Shown here piece after piece: positions 22,325 to 30,605 of a DNA stretch of 64,000 nucleotides. Positions within the stretch are counted from its first letter, which is position 1; every line of letters starts with the position of its first letter. The stretch spans positions 1 through 64,000 of the forward strand of contig CP172536.1 of the NCBI GenBank assembly GCA_044598425.1. Reading direction: 5' to 3'. Origin of the DNA: JAEVLT01 sp044598425. GTDB lineage: Bacteria > Bacillota > Bacilli > Bacillales > Cytobacillaceae. The notes below the pieces were generated by a model that did not search any database, was not told where the DNA came from, and saw only the letters and a program-made list of their open reading frames with translations. The position numbers were made by a program, and so were the translations under genes.

Positions 22325-23605
22325 ATGCTAGATTTAAAATACTTGAGAGCGAATTTTGCAGAAGTGAAGGCAAAGCTGCAGCATCGGGGGGAAGACTTAA
22401 CGGATCTTGGCAAGTTTGAGGATTTGGATCAAAAAAGGCGAGAGCTGATCGTTGAATCTGAACAGTTGAAAAGCAAGCGGAATGAAGTTTCCCAGCAAGT
22501 AGCCGCCTTAAAGCGTGAGAAAAAAGAGGCCGATCATTTGATTGTTGAAATGAGGGAAGTTGGCGACCGGATTAAAGTCCTGGATGATGAACTGCGAAAG
22601 GTGGAAGAAACGCTTGAAATGCTGCTGCTAAGCATTCCCAACATACCGCATGAAAGTGTGCCAGTTGGCGATACAGAAGATGACAATGTGGAAATTCGCA
22701 AGTGGGGGGATCTTCCTGATTTTGGATTTGAGCCGAAGCCGCATTGGGAAGTTGCTGAGCACTTGGATATTTTGGATTTTGAGCGAGCCGGAAAAGTAAC
22801 CGGTAGCCGGTTTGTATTTTATAAAGGGCTTGGTGCACGCCTGGAACGCGCATTATTTAATTTTATGCTCGACCTTCATGCGGATGAGCATGGATATAAG
22901 GAAATTTTGCCGCCGTATATGGTGAACCGTGCGAGCATGACGGGTACAGGGCAGCTTCCAAAGTTTGAGGAAGATGCGTTTTTAATTGAACGCGAAGATT
23001 ATTTTCTCATTCCAACCGCTGAAGTACCAGTAACAAACCTTCATCGAGATGAAATTTTAAGCGGTGAAGAACTGCCAATTCGCTATGCTGCATTTAGCGC
23101 TTGTTTCCGCTCAGAAGCTGGATCTGCAGGGCGGGATACAAGAGGATTGATTCGCCAGCACCAATTTAACAAAGTGGAACTGGTGAAGTTTGTTAAGCCT
23201 GAGGATTCCTATGAGGAACTTGAGAAGTTAACCAATGATGCTGAGCGGGTGCTTCAGTTACTGAAACTTCCATACCGTGTCTTAAGCATGTGCACCGGTG
23301 ACTTAGGATTTACTGCTGCGAAAAAATACGATATTGAAGTTTGGATCCCAAGCTATGGAACGTATCGTGAAATTTCTTCCTGCAGCAATTTCGAGGCATT
23401 TCAGGCACGTCGCGCGAATATTCGTTTCCGCCGCGATGCCAAAGCAAAGCCGGAGCATGTCCATACATTAAATGGTTCAGGCCTTGCAATTGGTCGCACG
23501 GTTGCCGCGATTTTGGAAAATTATCAACAGGAAGACGGCAGTGTTGTTATCCCAGAGGCATTAAGACCGTATATGGGAAACCGTACCGTGATTAAGCCAG
23601 AGTAA
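22325..23605 (+). CDS. serS: Seryl-tRNA synthetase
   Basis: This class II synthetase charges tRNA-Ser (and tRNA-Sec where present). Residues 1-105 form the coiled-coil tRNA-binding arm. The catalytic domain has TGTGQLPKFEEDAF, motif 2 FRSEAGSAGRDTRG and motif 3 GSGLAIGRT. The 426-residue length is normal. The ATG at 22325 follows AAGGAG. A T-box precedes it and a tRNA-Ser gene follows the terminator. Confidence 0.98.
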   Translation: MLDLKYLRANFAEVKAKLQHRGEDLTDLGKFEDLDQKRRELIVESEQLKSKRNEVSQQVAALKREKKEADHLIVEMREVGDRIKVLDDELRKVEETLEMLLLSIPNIPHESVPVGDTEDDNVEIRKWGDLPDFGFEPKPHWEVAEHLDILDFERAGKVTGSRFVFYKGLGARLERALFNFMLDLHADEHGYKEILPPYMVNRASMTGTGQLPKFEEDAFLIEREDYFLIPTAEVPVTNLHRDEILSGEELPIRYAAFSACFRSEAGSAGRDTRGLIRQHQFNKVELVKFVKPEDSYEELEKLTNDAERVLQLLKLPYRVLSMCTGDLGFTAAKKYDIEVWIPSYGTYREISSCSNFEAFQARRANIRFRRDAKAKPEHVHTLNGSGLAIGRTVAAILENYQQEDGSVVIPEALRPYMGNRTVIKPE

Positions 23606-23616
23606 TTTAACCCCTA

Positions 23617-23648
23617 GGGCGGGGATTACCCCGCCCAATAATTTTTTA
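23617..23648 (+). terminator. Terminator after serS
   Basis: GGGCGGGG (23617-23624) pairs with CCCCGCCC (23629-23636) around ATTA, followed by AATAATTTTTT. Confidence 0.9.
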
Positions 23649-23655
23649 TCGATTG

Positions 23656-23684
23656 TTGACACAACTTGTCGAATATGTTACATT
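23656..23684 (+). promoter_or_regulatory. tRNA-Ser promoter
   Basis: TTGACA (23656-23661) is 17 bp from TACATT (23679-23684), about 15 bp before the tRNA. TTGTCGAATA (23666-23675) in the spacer resembles a Spo0A box, perhaps by chance. Confidence 0.65.
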
Positions 23685-23699
23685 ATTTCTTGTCGATAT

Positions 23700-23792
23700 G
23701 GAGGAATACCCAAGTCTGGCTGAAGGGATCGGTCTTGAAAACCGACAGGCGGGTTAAACCGCGCGGGGGTTCGAATCCCTCTTCCTCCGCCA
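23700..23792 (+). tRNA. tRNA-Ser (UGA anticodon)
   Basis: A 93-nt class II tRNA with long variable arm, acceptor GGAGGAA/TTCCTCC, anticodon loop CTTGAAA (UGA), T-loop TTCGAAT and encoded GCCA end. This matches the trnSL-Ser position of B. subtilis. Confidence 0.96.
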
Positions 23793-23834
23793 TTTCATGA
23801 TGATATTGACCAACGCGCATAAAACCTGGAGATA

Positions 23835-23870
23835 AAATCCGCTGCAAACAGTTGCAGTGGATTTTTTTTA
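23835..23870 (+). terminator. Terminator after tRNA-Ser
   Basis: AAATCCGCTGCAA pairs with TTGCAGTGGATTT, then a T-run. It also faces the convergent kinase gene. Confidence 0.88.
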
Positions 23871-23889
23871 TAAAAGAACAAAACACGAA

Positions 23890-24588
23890 TCAGCGAGTGC
23901 CGATCCGTGTTTTTGTATGCATCATTTGCTCCAGTTTGTCTTCTACACTCTGACAAACACTACGTAAGTCCTCCGTGCGGTTGACGACATCCGTCGTATC
24001 CATATCAATGATTAACACTTCACTTGCATTGTATTGCCGGATGACCCAATCATCATAGCCTTTCCAAACTTCGAAATAGTACTCTTTCAGTTCAGGATTG
24101 ATTTCAAAGCTGCGGCCGCGCGCCATGATCCGATCCATTACGGTATCGAAAGAACCTTTCAAGTAAACCATCAAATCTGGCGCCTTTTGCGGCAATTCAG
24201 TTAATTCTTCCATCATATTGGCAAACAGGTCTTCGTAAATCCGAAATTCAAGGTCGGAAATTCGCCCCAGCTTTTTATTCACATAGGCAAAATAACAATC
24301 TTCATAAATGGAACGATCTTGAATCGTATAGAGGGGATTATGCCAATTTAGACAATCTTTAATCGTTTTAAAACGTTTATTTAGGAAAAATAATTGTAAA
24401 AGAAATGGGATTCTCTGGGCTTCCAGCTCTTCATCTGTCAATTGATAGTAGAGAGGAAGGATCGGATTGTCATCCACTGTTTCATAGAATACTTTGCTGT
24501 CTATTCCCTTATTTTGAAAATGAACGTTCAATGCGTCAGCCACACTTGTTTTGCCAAGACCGATCATACCGCCAATAACGATGCTCAC
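23890..24588 (-). CDS. dck: Deoxynucleoside kinase (dAdo/dCyd type by position)
   Basis: This enzyme phosphorylates deoxynucleosides in salvage. The 232-residue protein has P-loop GGMIGLGKTS near 6-15, the substrate-site DRSIYED, and the lid-type RIMARGRSFE, all typical of the dNK family. The sequence resembles the Lactobacillus-type dAdo kinases more than B. subtilis Dck, so the substrate (dA/dC) is inferred from synteny only. GTG at 24588 is preferred: AGGAGG lies six bases upstream, whereas the ATG at 24594 abuts it. Start and upstream dgk stop overlap as GTGA, so the two are translationally coupled. Confidence 0.8.
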   Translation of the reverse strand: MSIVIGGMIGLGKTSVADALNVHFQNKGIDSKVFYETVDDNPILPLYYQLTDEELEAQRIPFLLQLFFLNKRFKTIKDCLNWHNPLYTIQDRSIYEDCYFAYVNKKLGRISDLEFRIYEDLFANMMEELTELPQKAPDLMVYLKGSFDTVMDRIMARGRSFEINPELKEYYFEVWKGYDDWVIRQYNASEVLIIDMDTTDVVNRTEDLRSVCQSVEDKLEQMMHTKTRIGTR

Positions 24589-25238
24589 GAACATCCTCCT
24601 GTTCTAATGCTGATTGTTTTTAAAGCTATGGAAAGTGTTTCAATTATTTGAGATAAATCATTTTTATTTTGTACAAAATCCAGCTCATCACCATTAAAGC
24701 GAAGAACAGGAATATCGGGATGCTGTTTTTCAAAGGCTGCAATCGCTGTTTCATAATCTATCGAAAGCTGTTCCAAATACAACGGGCTGATCATTTTTTC
24801 AAATTCACGCCCGCGCATTTGAATCCGTGTAAGCAATGTGTCAACGCTGGCATTTAAATAAATGATCACATTGGGCTTTGGCATATCATTTGTGAGAATA
24901 CGGTAAATTTCAAGGTATTTTTTGTATTCCCCTTTGCTTAACGTTCGCTGGGCAAATATCAAGTTTTTAAAAATATGATAATCGGCTACAACGGGTTGCT
25001 GCTTGCTTAAAAAATGGGTTTGAATATCGCCTAATTGTTTATAACGGTTGCAGAGAAAAAACATTTCGGTCTGGAAACTCCATTCCTCAATATTTTCGTA
25101 AAATTTTCCTAAAAATGGGTTTTCGTCAACAATCTCTTTTAATAAGGCAAACTGAAAATGTTCAGAGATAGCCTTTGCGAGAGATGTTTTACCCACACCA
25201 ATCGGTCCTTCAACCGTAATAAAGGGTGTATCTCGCAT
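24585..25238 (-). CDS. dgk: Deoxyguanosine kinase
   Basis: It phosphorylates deoxyguanosine for dGTP salvage. The 217-residue sequence closely follows B. subtilis Dgk: P-loop EGPIGVGKTSLA near 9-20, EWSFQTEMFFLCNRYKQL near 52-69, and RGREFEKM near 141. ATG at 25238 follows a strong AGGAGG. It is first in a two-gene minus-strand operon with the downstream kinase. Confidence 0.93.
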   Translation of the reverse strand: MRDTPFITVEGPIGVGKTSLAKAISEHFQFALLKEIVDENPFLGKFYENIEEWSFQTEMFFLCNRYKQLGDIQTHFLSKQQPVVADYHIFKNLIFAQRTLSKGEYKKYLEIYRILTNDMPKPNVIIYLNASVDTLLTRIQMRGREFEKMISPLYLEQLSIDYETAIAAFEKQHPDIPVLRFNGDELDFVQNKNDLSQIIETLSIALKTISIRTGGCS

Positions 25239-25424
25239 TTTTTTCCTCCTTCCCCAACTTGCTGTACTTCTATGTTTAACGTATAGCTACTAAATAATGC
25301 TAATTTAAATAGCAATAGAACTTTCTGTTCTTCCTAAAATGGCGCAAAGAATATTCTATCATAATCATTAGCTTGAATGGGTATCCAATAGTTAGAAGAT
25401 CCTGTTTTGTGTCAATAAAATAAG

Positions 25425-25452
25425 AAAAACTGCCGAATAAGGGCAGTTTTTG
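25425..25452 (-). terminator. Terminator after yaaH
   Basis: AAAAACTGCC pairs with GGGCAGTTTTT around GAATAA. The stem has A- and T-runs on either side, so it can act in both directions. The rest of 25239-25459 shows no gene. Confidence 0.85.
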
Positions 25453-25459
25453 AGGTTTA

Positions 25460-26749
25460 TTAAGTAGTTTTTTTAACAACATTGAAGTTGTCTACAAGGA
25501 GCAGCCAATTTTGCGGAAAGGACAGCCCGAGTTTCCAATAGCTCATCCCGCGCAAATTCAGCGTTTTGATCAGATCGAATTTTGCTTGAATGGAACGGGC
25601 GTCTTCAAACCATACTTCATGTTGTTTTCCGCTTCCATCACGGTACCTGAAAAATGGAGCCTGCGCCTTTTCATCGTATTCAATTGCCACATTGTGCTGA
25701 GCTGCAAGTTGAATGGCCTGCTGCGGGCTGACTACTTTTGCGACGGTTCCTTTCACAAAAGGGAGAGTCCAATCGTAGCCATACAAATTTTGCCCCATTA
25801 AAATCTTCGTTGAGGGCATCTCTGTGATCGCATATTCCAACACTCTTCTTACTTGATCAATCGGAGAGACAGCCATCGGCGGACCGCCGCTGTAGCCCCA
25901 TTCATATGTCATGATGACAACAAAGTCGGATATTTCGCCATGCGCTTTATAATCGTGGCCTTCGTACCACTTTCCTTTTTGGGTCGCGCTTGTCTTTGGT
26001 GCGAGCGCTGTGGACATGAACCAGCCTTCTTGGTTAAATCTTGCTTTTGCTTTTCGTAAAAAGCGGTTGTATGCTTCGCGGTCGACAGGACGGATATATT
26101 CGAAGTCAAAATGAATATCCCGAAATCCGTATTTTTTGGCTGTTGTGACAATATTGTTTAAAAATTTATCCTGAATGGAAATATCATTTAGCAAAATTCG
26201 CCCTAATTCATCGCTGAATTGGTCATTTTCTTGATTAGTGATGACCATCATTAAGACATTTTGATGGCTGCGGGCAATGGCTGGAAAGTTATCGAGAAGC
26301 GGTTCTTTAAGTGTCCCATCACGGCGTGCTTGAAAACTAAACGGGGCTAAATAGGTTAAATAAGGCGCGGCATCGCGGGCACTGTTAATGAGTGAAGGTG
26401 CAACCGTACTACCCCGCGGCTCTACATAGCCATTAAATTCGCCGCGTTTTTTAGGAGCTGGCGGCAGATAGAGCTGGAAACCAACTGGTAGCGGCTGATT
26501 CAGCGAAAGGCGGTTAATGGAAGCAAGCTGCTGGGCGGTAATCCCTGCTTGGCGTGCGATGGAGTATAGCGTGTCTCCAGCTTTAACGGTATAAAAACGG
26601 CCGACAATCGGTATGACGATCGTTTGTCCGACAACAAGTTTGTTCGGATTAGGAAGTTCATTGGCTTCAATAATGTCATTTACCGTCGTTCGATATCTCC
26701 TTGCAATGCTTGTTAAAGACTCATTTCTTTGCACAACATGAATTTGCAT
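25460..26749 (-). CDS. yaaH: Spore cortex N-acetylglucosaminidase, LysM plus GH18 (YaaH/SleL type)
   Basis: YaaH-type proteins sit in the spore coat and cut cortex glycan during germination. The 429 residues have two LysM domains (about 2-47 and 51-95) and a glycosyl hydrolase 18 domain (about 105-420) with catalytic DIHFDFEY at 211-218, where Glu217 would be the acid. No signal peptide is present, as expected for a coat protein made in the mother cell. ATG at 26749 follows GGAGGAGAT. It is a single gene on the minus strand. Confidence 0.95.
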   Translation of the reverse strand: MQIHVVQRNESLTSIARRYRTTVNDIIEANELPNPNKLVVGQTIVIPIVGRFYTVKAGDTLYSIARQAGITAQQLASINRLSLNQPLPVGFQLYLPPAPKKRGEFNGYVEPRGSTVAPSLINSARDAAPYLTYLAPFSFQARRDGTLKEPLLDNFPAIARSHQNVLMMVITNQENDQFSDELGRILLNDISIQDKFLNNIVTTAKKYGFRDIHFDFEYIRPVDREAYNRFLRKAKARFNQEGWFMSTALAPKTSATQKGKWYEGHDYKAHGEISDFVVIMTYEWGYSGGPPMAVSPIDQVRRVLEYAITEMPSTKILMGQNLYGYDWTLPFVKGTVAKVVSPQQAIQLAAQHNVAIEYDEKAQAPFFRYRDGSGKQHEVWFEDARSIQAKFDLIKTLNLRGMSYWKLGLSFPQNWLLLVDNFNVVKKTT

Positions 26750-26783
26750 GCTTAATCTCCTCCCTATGCAAATACGCTACAAC

Positions 26784-26792
26784 TATTCTATG
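26784..26792 (-). promoter_or_regulatory. Candidate sigma-E -10 for yaaH
   Basis: On the minus strand CATAGAATA fits the mother-cell -10 CATAnnnTA and lies 35 bp before the start. The -35 is not clear. Confidence 0.35.
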
Positions 26793-27352
26793 AGCGCGGT
26801 CGGGGATACATGTTATAATATTGATAAATTTCCTGATCGGTGGCCTGAATGTTTGCTTTTAAAACGTCTTGCATCATCATTAAAGCAGAATGGTTATCTT
26901 TATGATCGGCTGAAGCAAGGCAATTTTTCGGAGTAAATAACGGATATTCGCGCATATAGGCATCATTGGCTGAAAACAATACACAAATATTGCCGACAAT
27001 GCTGGTAAGAACAAGGGTGTCTACTTTAAGCTGGTGCAGCAGCGTATTTAATGCCGTTCCATAAAAAGGAGAATACTTAGGTTTGATTAAAAAATAATCA
27101 GCTTGACCTGGCAGCCGTTCCTCAAAAATTGGTTTGCTTTTTTCATTTCGGCAATAGTCGATAATTTTTTCCATATCTTCCTGCCACAGGATGTAGTGAT
27201 TATTCACAAAGATCACTGGGAACTCTTGTTTATTAAAATGGTCTTATAGGCTTGACAATTTCTACTGTTTTTTCAGCCAGAAATGCCTCTTTTGAAAACT
27301 CAAAATTATTGATCATGTCAATAATGATAAGAGCGGGATGGACCACTGTCAT
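26788..27352 (-). pseudogene. yaaI: Isochorismatase-family hydrolase YaaI, frameshifted
   Basis: The minus strand opens with ATG at 27352 after AGGAGAA and reads MTVVHPALIIIDMINNFEF, the normal N-terminus of the cysteine hydrolase family. It stops at PIRPF, near 27232. From about 27245 downstream, the next frame continues with DHFNKQEFPVIFVNNHYILW and runs to the stop at 26788, including the family segment GNICVLFSANDAYMREY with the active Cys. About 11 bases (or 8 or 5) seem deleted around 27241-27247. The total of 565 nt is not a multiple of three. A sequencing error cannot be excluded. Confidence 0.82.
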
Positions 27353-27446
27353 TTTTTACATTCTCCTTCTGAGGGATGATTTTTATCCTGTTTATCACAA
27401 AACAATAAATTAAAACTTAGTTTGCGCAAGATGGAGGTTTTAAACA

Positions 27447-27935
27447 GTGGATTTGCATGATGATGAGTTTTTTATGCACGAAGCAATAAAAGAAGCGAAA
27501 AACGCAGAGGAACAAAATGAAGTTCCAATTGGCGCAGTTATCGTGCTTGATGGGAAAATTATTTCCCGGGGATTTAATTTAAGGGAAAGCCATCAAAATG
27601 CTGTTGCTCATGCGGAGCTGCTGGCGATTGAACGTGCTTGTGAAGAATTGGGAACATGGCGGCTCGAAGATGCTGTTTTATATGTAACTTTAGAACCTTG
27701 TCCAATGTGTTCAGGAGCGATTCTATTATCAAGAATAAAGAAGGTAGTTTATGGGGCGCCTGATCCGAAAGCGGGCTGTGCTGGCACCTTGCTGAATCTT
27801 TTGCAGGATTCTCGCTTTAATCACCAATGTGATGTACGACCAGGTGTTTTACAAAATGAATGCGGCGAGATGCTCTCAATGTTTTTTCGCCGGATTCGGG
27901 AGCAGAAAAAAGCAGCGAAAAGAAAAGACGAATAA
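27447..27935 (+). CDS. tadA: tRNA-specific adenosine-34 deaminase TadA
   Basis: TadA converts A34 to inosine in tRNA-Arg(ACG). The 162-residue zinc enzyme has HAE at 55-57 (catalytic Glu57) and PCPMC at 84-88 for the metal. The start is GTG at 27447 after ATGGAGGT; a later ATG at residue 10 is less likely given the ribosome site. The SRP RNA gene follows on the same strand. Confidence 0.96.
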   Translation: MDLHDDEFFMHEAIKEAKNAEEQNEVPIGAVIVLDGKIISRGFNLRESHQNAVAHAELLAIERACEELGTWRLEDAVLYVTLEPCPMCSGAILLSRIKKVVYGAPDPKAGCAGTLLNLLQDSRFNHQCDVRPGVLQNECGEMLSMFFRRIREQKKAAKRKDE

Positions 27936-27965
27936 AACATTACATTATTTTACAAATGATAAATA

Positions 27966-27994
27966 TTGCTTTTTCTTTGGAATCTTAGTATACT
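27966..27994 (+). promoter_or_regulatory. Promoter of the SRP RNA gene
   Basis: TTGCTT (27966-27971) is 17 bp from TATACT (27989-27994). Transcription would start near 28001, giving a short 5' precursor. Confidence 0.7.
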
Positions 27995-28039
27995 GAATGA
28001 GCATCAAACAATGATGCATTCGAAAATTGGTATTAAGTT

Positions 28040-28308
28040 TGCCGTGCTAAGCGGGGAGGTAGCGGTGCCCTGTACTCGCAATCCGCTCTAGCGAGGCTGA
28101 ATCCCTTCCTGAGGCTGGTATCCTGTAGGGTCTGCCTTAAGTAAGTGGTGTTGACGCTTGGGTCCTGCGCAATGGGAATCCATGAACCATGTCAGGTCCG
28201 GAAGGAAGCAGCATTAAGTGGACAATCCCATGTGCCGCAGAGTCGCCTGGGCCGAGCTAACTGCTTAAGTAACGCTTATGGGTGTCAGTCGACGGAAGGT
28301 GCACGGCA
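28040..28308 (+). ncRNA. scr: Signal recognition particle RNA (scRNA, 6S-like large form)
   Basis: The RNA shows the conserved SRP helix 8 sequence CCATGTCAGGTCCGGAAGGAAGCAGCA and its partner side. The 5' GCCGTGCTAAGCGGGGAGGTAGCGGTGCCCTGTA is typical of Bacillus scRNA. The 3' GGTGCACGGC pairs with the 5' end. Length of about 269 nt is that of the Bacillus long form. It carries Ffh and targets secretory proteins. Confidence 0.96.
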
Positions 28309-28324
28309 GTTCCATACATAAGCT

Positions 28325-28353
28325 AAACTCATCCCGCCAAGGATGAGTTTTTT
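28325..28353 (+). terminator. Terminator of the SRP RNA gene
   Basis: AAACTCATCC pairs with GGATGAGTTT around CGCCAA, then TTTAT. Confidence 0.9.
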
Positions 28354-28359
28354 ATTTGG

Positions 28360-28394
28360 TGACATGGTGACATAGGGACGGTTCTTCTTGTGTC
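28360..28394 (+). repeat. REP-like motif GTGACAT..GGGACGGTTCTT
   Basis: A tandem GTGACATG/GTGACATA is followed by a hairpin in which GACATAGG (28369-28376) pairs with CTTGTGTC (28387-28394). From memory, TAGGGACGGTTCT-type motifs occur as dispersed palindromes in many Firmicutes, often near REP-associated tyrosine transposases. Only one copy was seen in this window. Confidence 0.45.
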
Positions 28395-28500
28395 TTCACT
28401 TTTGCTCAAAAGGATTTTTCTTGCCAAGCAGGGCGTTTAGAAAGATTGGCTGTTCAACAACAATCGGCTGTTGCTTGTTGCGCTTTTTTGCACATTAACT

Positions 28501-28530
28501 TTGTAAAAAGGAAAAAAGATACGGTATAAT
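28501..28530 (+). promoter_or_regulatory. Candidate dnaX operon promoter
   Basis: TTGTAA (28501-28506) is 18 bp from a perfect TATAAT (28525-28530), 36 bp before the dnaX start. Confidence 0.6.
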
Positions 28531-28565
28531 AGGGAAGATAAAGATCAGGAAGGGGGCGCTTGTAG

Positions 28566-30251
28566 TTGGCTTATCAGGCATTATATCGTGTTTGGCGGCC
28601 GCAAACGTTTATTGATGTTGTCGGACAAGAACATGTAACTAAGACATTGCAAAACGCCCTGCTTCAACAAAAAATTTCACATGCCTATCTTTTTTCAGGA
28701 CCAAGAGGGACCGGAAAAACAAGTGCGGCGAAAATTTTAGCAAAAGCGGTTAATTGTGAGCACGCTCCTGTTGCAGAACCATGCAACGAGTGTGCGGCCT
28801 GCAAAGGAATTACGAACGGATCGAGTCCGGATGTTATTGAAATTGATGCTGCATCCAATAATGGGGTAGAAGAAATTCGAGATATCCGCGATAAAGTAAA
28901 ATATGCTCCGAATGCAGTTAAGTATAAGGTGTATATTATTGATGAAGTGCATATGCTCTCAATTGGGGCATTTAATGCTTTGTTAAAAACGCTGGAAGAA
29001 CCGCCAAAGCATGTTATTTTTATTTTAGCCACAACCGAACCACATAAAATACCTCTGACGATTATTTCGCGATGCCAGCGTTTCGATTTTAAACGGATTA
29101 CAGCTCAATCCATTGTCAATCGGATGAAAGTAATTGTCGCTGAAACGGGTATAGAATGTGATGAACGGGCTCTGCAAATTATCGCCAGAGCTGCTGAAGG
29201 CGGAATGAGGGATGCGCTTAGTTTATTGGATCAAGCCATTTCCTTTAGCCAGAACCGGGTTACGGTTGAAGATGCGCTTACCGTCACAGGTTCTGTTTCG
29301 CAGCAATTCATGAACCAATTGGCCAAGGCGATTGATGAAAAAAATGCTGCCGGCGGTCTGGAAGTACTCGAAGAACTGCTTTATCAAGGAAAAGATCCTG
29401 CTCGTTTTATCGAGGATTTTATTTTGTTTTATCGCGATATGCTGCTATTTAAAGCAGCCCCCAATTTAGAAGAGTCGATGGAAAGAGTATTAGTGGATGA
29501 TGATTTTCGCAAAATGGCGGAAGAGACTGAAACGGACCAGATTTATCAACTGATTGATATTTTAAATAAAGCGCAGCAAGAAATGCGCTGGACAAACCAT
29601 CCGCGAATTTTTCTCGAAGTCGCGATTGTGAAATTATGTCAAATGGAAACCAAGAAGGCAGAACGGGCTCAAGCAGCGGAAATCGAGCCGCTGCTTTCAC
29701 GAATTGAACAGCTTGAAAAAGAATTGCATGAACTAAAGGCAAATGGAGCTGTGGTGTCCCATGAACCTGCTCCTGTTGTGCAAAAGCCAGCACAGCGATC
29801 ATCTAGAAAAGGATTTCAAGCTCCTGTCGGTAGGATTAATGAAGTTTTAAAACATGCAACGAAAAATGATTTGAACCAATTGAAAAGCCATTGGGGAGAA
29901 TTGTTGTCAAAGCTAATGAAATCACACTCGGCTTTGCTTAATGAAGCGGAACCAATTGCTGCTTCATCCAATACATTTATTATTAAGTTTAAGCATGAAA
30001 TTCACTGCCAGATGGCGATGGAGAACGGGCGCTTTATTGAAGCGGTAATCCATGCATTTCAGGAGCTGACTGGGAAAAGGCTTGCTGTTCTCGGTGTGCC
30101 TGAAGACCAATGGCAAGCAATTCGCGAAAATTTTTTAAACAGCCACCATGCTCACGATGGAAATCATGGTGAGGCAACAGCGTCGGAAGACCAGCACATC
30201 GCTGAAGCAAAAAAAATATTTGGTGCTGAATTTATTGAGATTATTGAATAA
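28566..30251 (+). CDS. dnaX: DNA polymerase III subunits gamma/tau
   Basis: DnaX is the motor of the clamp loader and ties it to polymerase and helicase. The 561 residues have Walker A GPRGTGKTSAAK near 45-56, a zinc module with cysteines in CEHAPVAEPCNECAAC near 64-79, and Walker B IIDEVHML. The tail after 370 is divergent. The start is TTG at 28566 after AGGAAGGGGG. It heads the dnaX-yaaK-recR-yaaL operon. Confidence 0.97.
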   Translation: MAYQALYRVWRPQTFIDVVGQEHVTKTLQNALLQQKISHAYLFSGPRGTGKTSAAKILAKAVNCEHAPVAEPCNECAACKGITNGSSPDVIEIDAASNNGVEEIRDIRDKVKYAPNAVKYKVYIIDEVHMLSIGAFNALLKTLEEPPKHVIFILATTEPHKIPLTIISRCQRFDFKRITAQSIVNRMKVIVAETGIECDERALQIIARAAEGGMRDALSLLDQAISFSQNRVTVEDALTVTGSVSQQFMNQLAKAIDEKNAAGGLEVLEELLYQGKDPARFIEDFILFYRDMLLFKAAPNLEESMERVLVDDDFRKMAEETETDQIYQLIDILNKAQQEMRWTNHPRIFLEVAIVKLCQMETKKAERAQAAEIEPLLSRIEQLEKELHELKANGAVVSHEPAPVVQKPAQRSSRKGFQAPVGRINEVLKHATKNDLNQLKSHWGELLSKLMKSHSALLNEAEPIAASSNTFIIKFKHEIHCQMAMENGRFIEAVIHAFQELTGKRLAVLGVPEDQWQAIRENFLNSHHAHDGNHGEATASEDQHIAEAKKIFGAEFIEIIE

Positions 30252-30270
30252 AATGAGAGGTAGGGATGTA

Positions 30271-30588
30271 ATGATGCGTGGAATGGGAAATATGCAAAAT
30301 ATGATGAAGCAAATGCAAAAAATGCAAAAGAAAATGATGGAGGCTCAAGAAGGGCTTGGAGAACAGAAAGTGGAAGGGACTGCAGGTGGCGGAATGGTTA
30401 CAGTTAGTGTAACTGGCCATAGGGAAGTGGTTGACGTAAAAATCAACCCGGAGGCAGTAGATCCAGACGATGTTGAAATGCTCCAAGACCTTATTTTGGC
30501 AGCGACAAACGATGCACTAAAAAAAGTTGAAGAATTAACGAATAAAACAATGGGACAATTTACTCAAGGGATGAATCTTCCTTTTTAG
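30271..30588 (+). CDS. yaaK: Nucleoid-associated protein YaaK (EbfC family)
   Basis: This 105-residue protein is of the YbaB/EbfC family, small dimeric DNA-binding proteins. It has a methionine-rich N-terminus (MMRGMGNMQNMMKQMQKM) and the conserved core VEGTAGGGMVTV. ATG at 30271 follows GAGAGGTAGGGA; an in-frame start at 30148 lies inside dnaX and is not credible. It sits between dnaX and recR, the standard arrangement. Confidence 0.95.
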   Translation: MMRGMGNMQNMMKQMQKMQKKMMEAQEGLGEQKVEGTAGGGMVTVSVTGHREVVDVKINPEAVDPDDVEMLQDLILAATNDALKKVEELTNKTMGQFTQGMNLPF

Positions 30589-30605
30589 GAGTGAAATAAT
30601 AAAAA

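Noticed and set aside
23683..23886. Minus-strand 67-codon ORF with EEEGFEPPRGL
   Set aside because: It is antisense to tRNA-Ser; this peptide is a well-known false product of such genes.
26788..27216. An intact 142-codon yaaI starting at 27216
   Set aside because: The conserved N-terminus and ribosome site lie further upstream in another frame, so this is the back half of a frameshifted gene.
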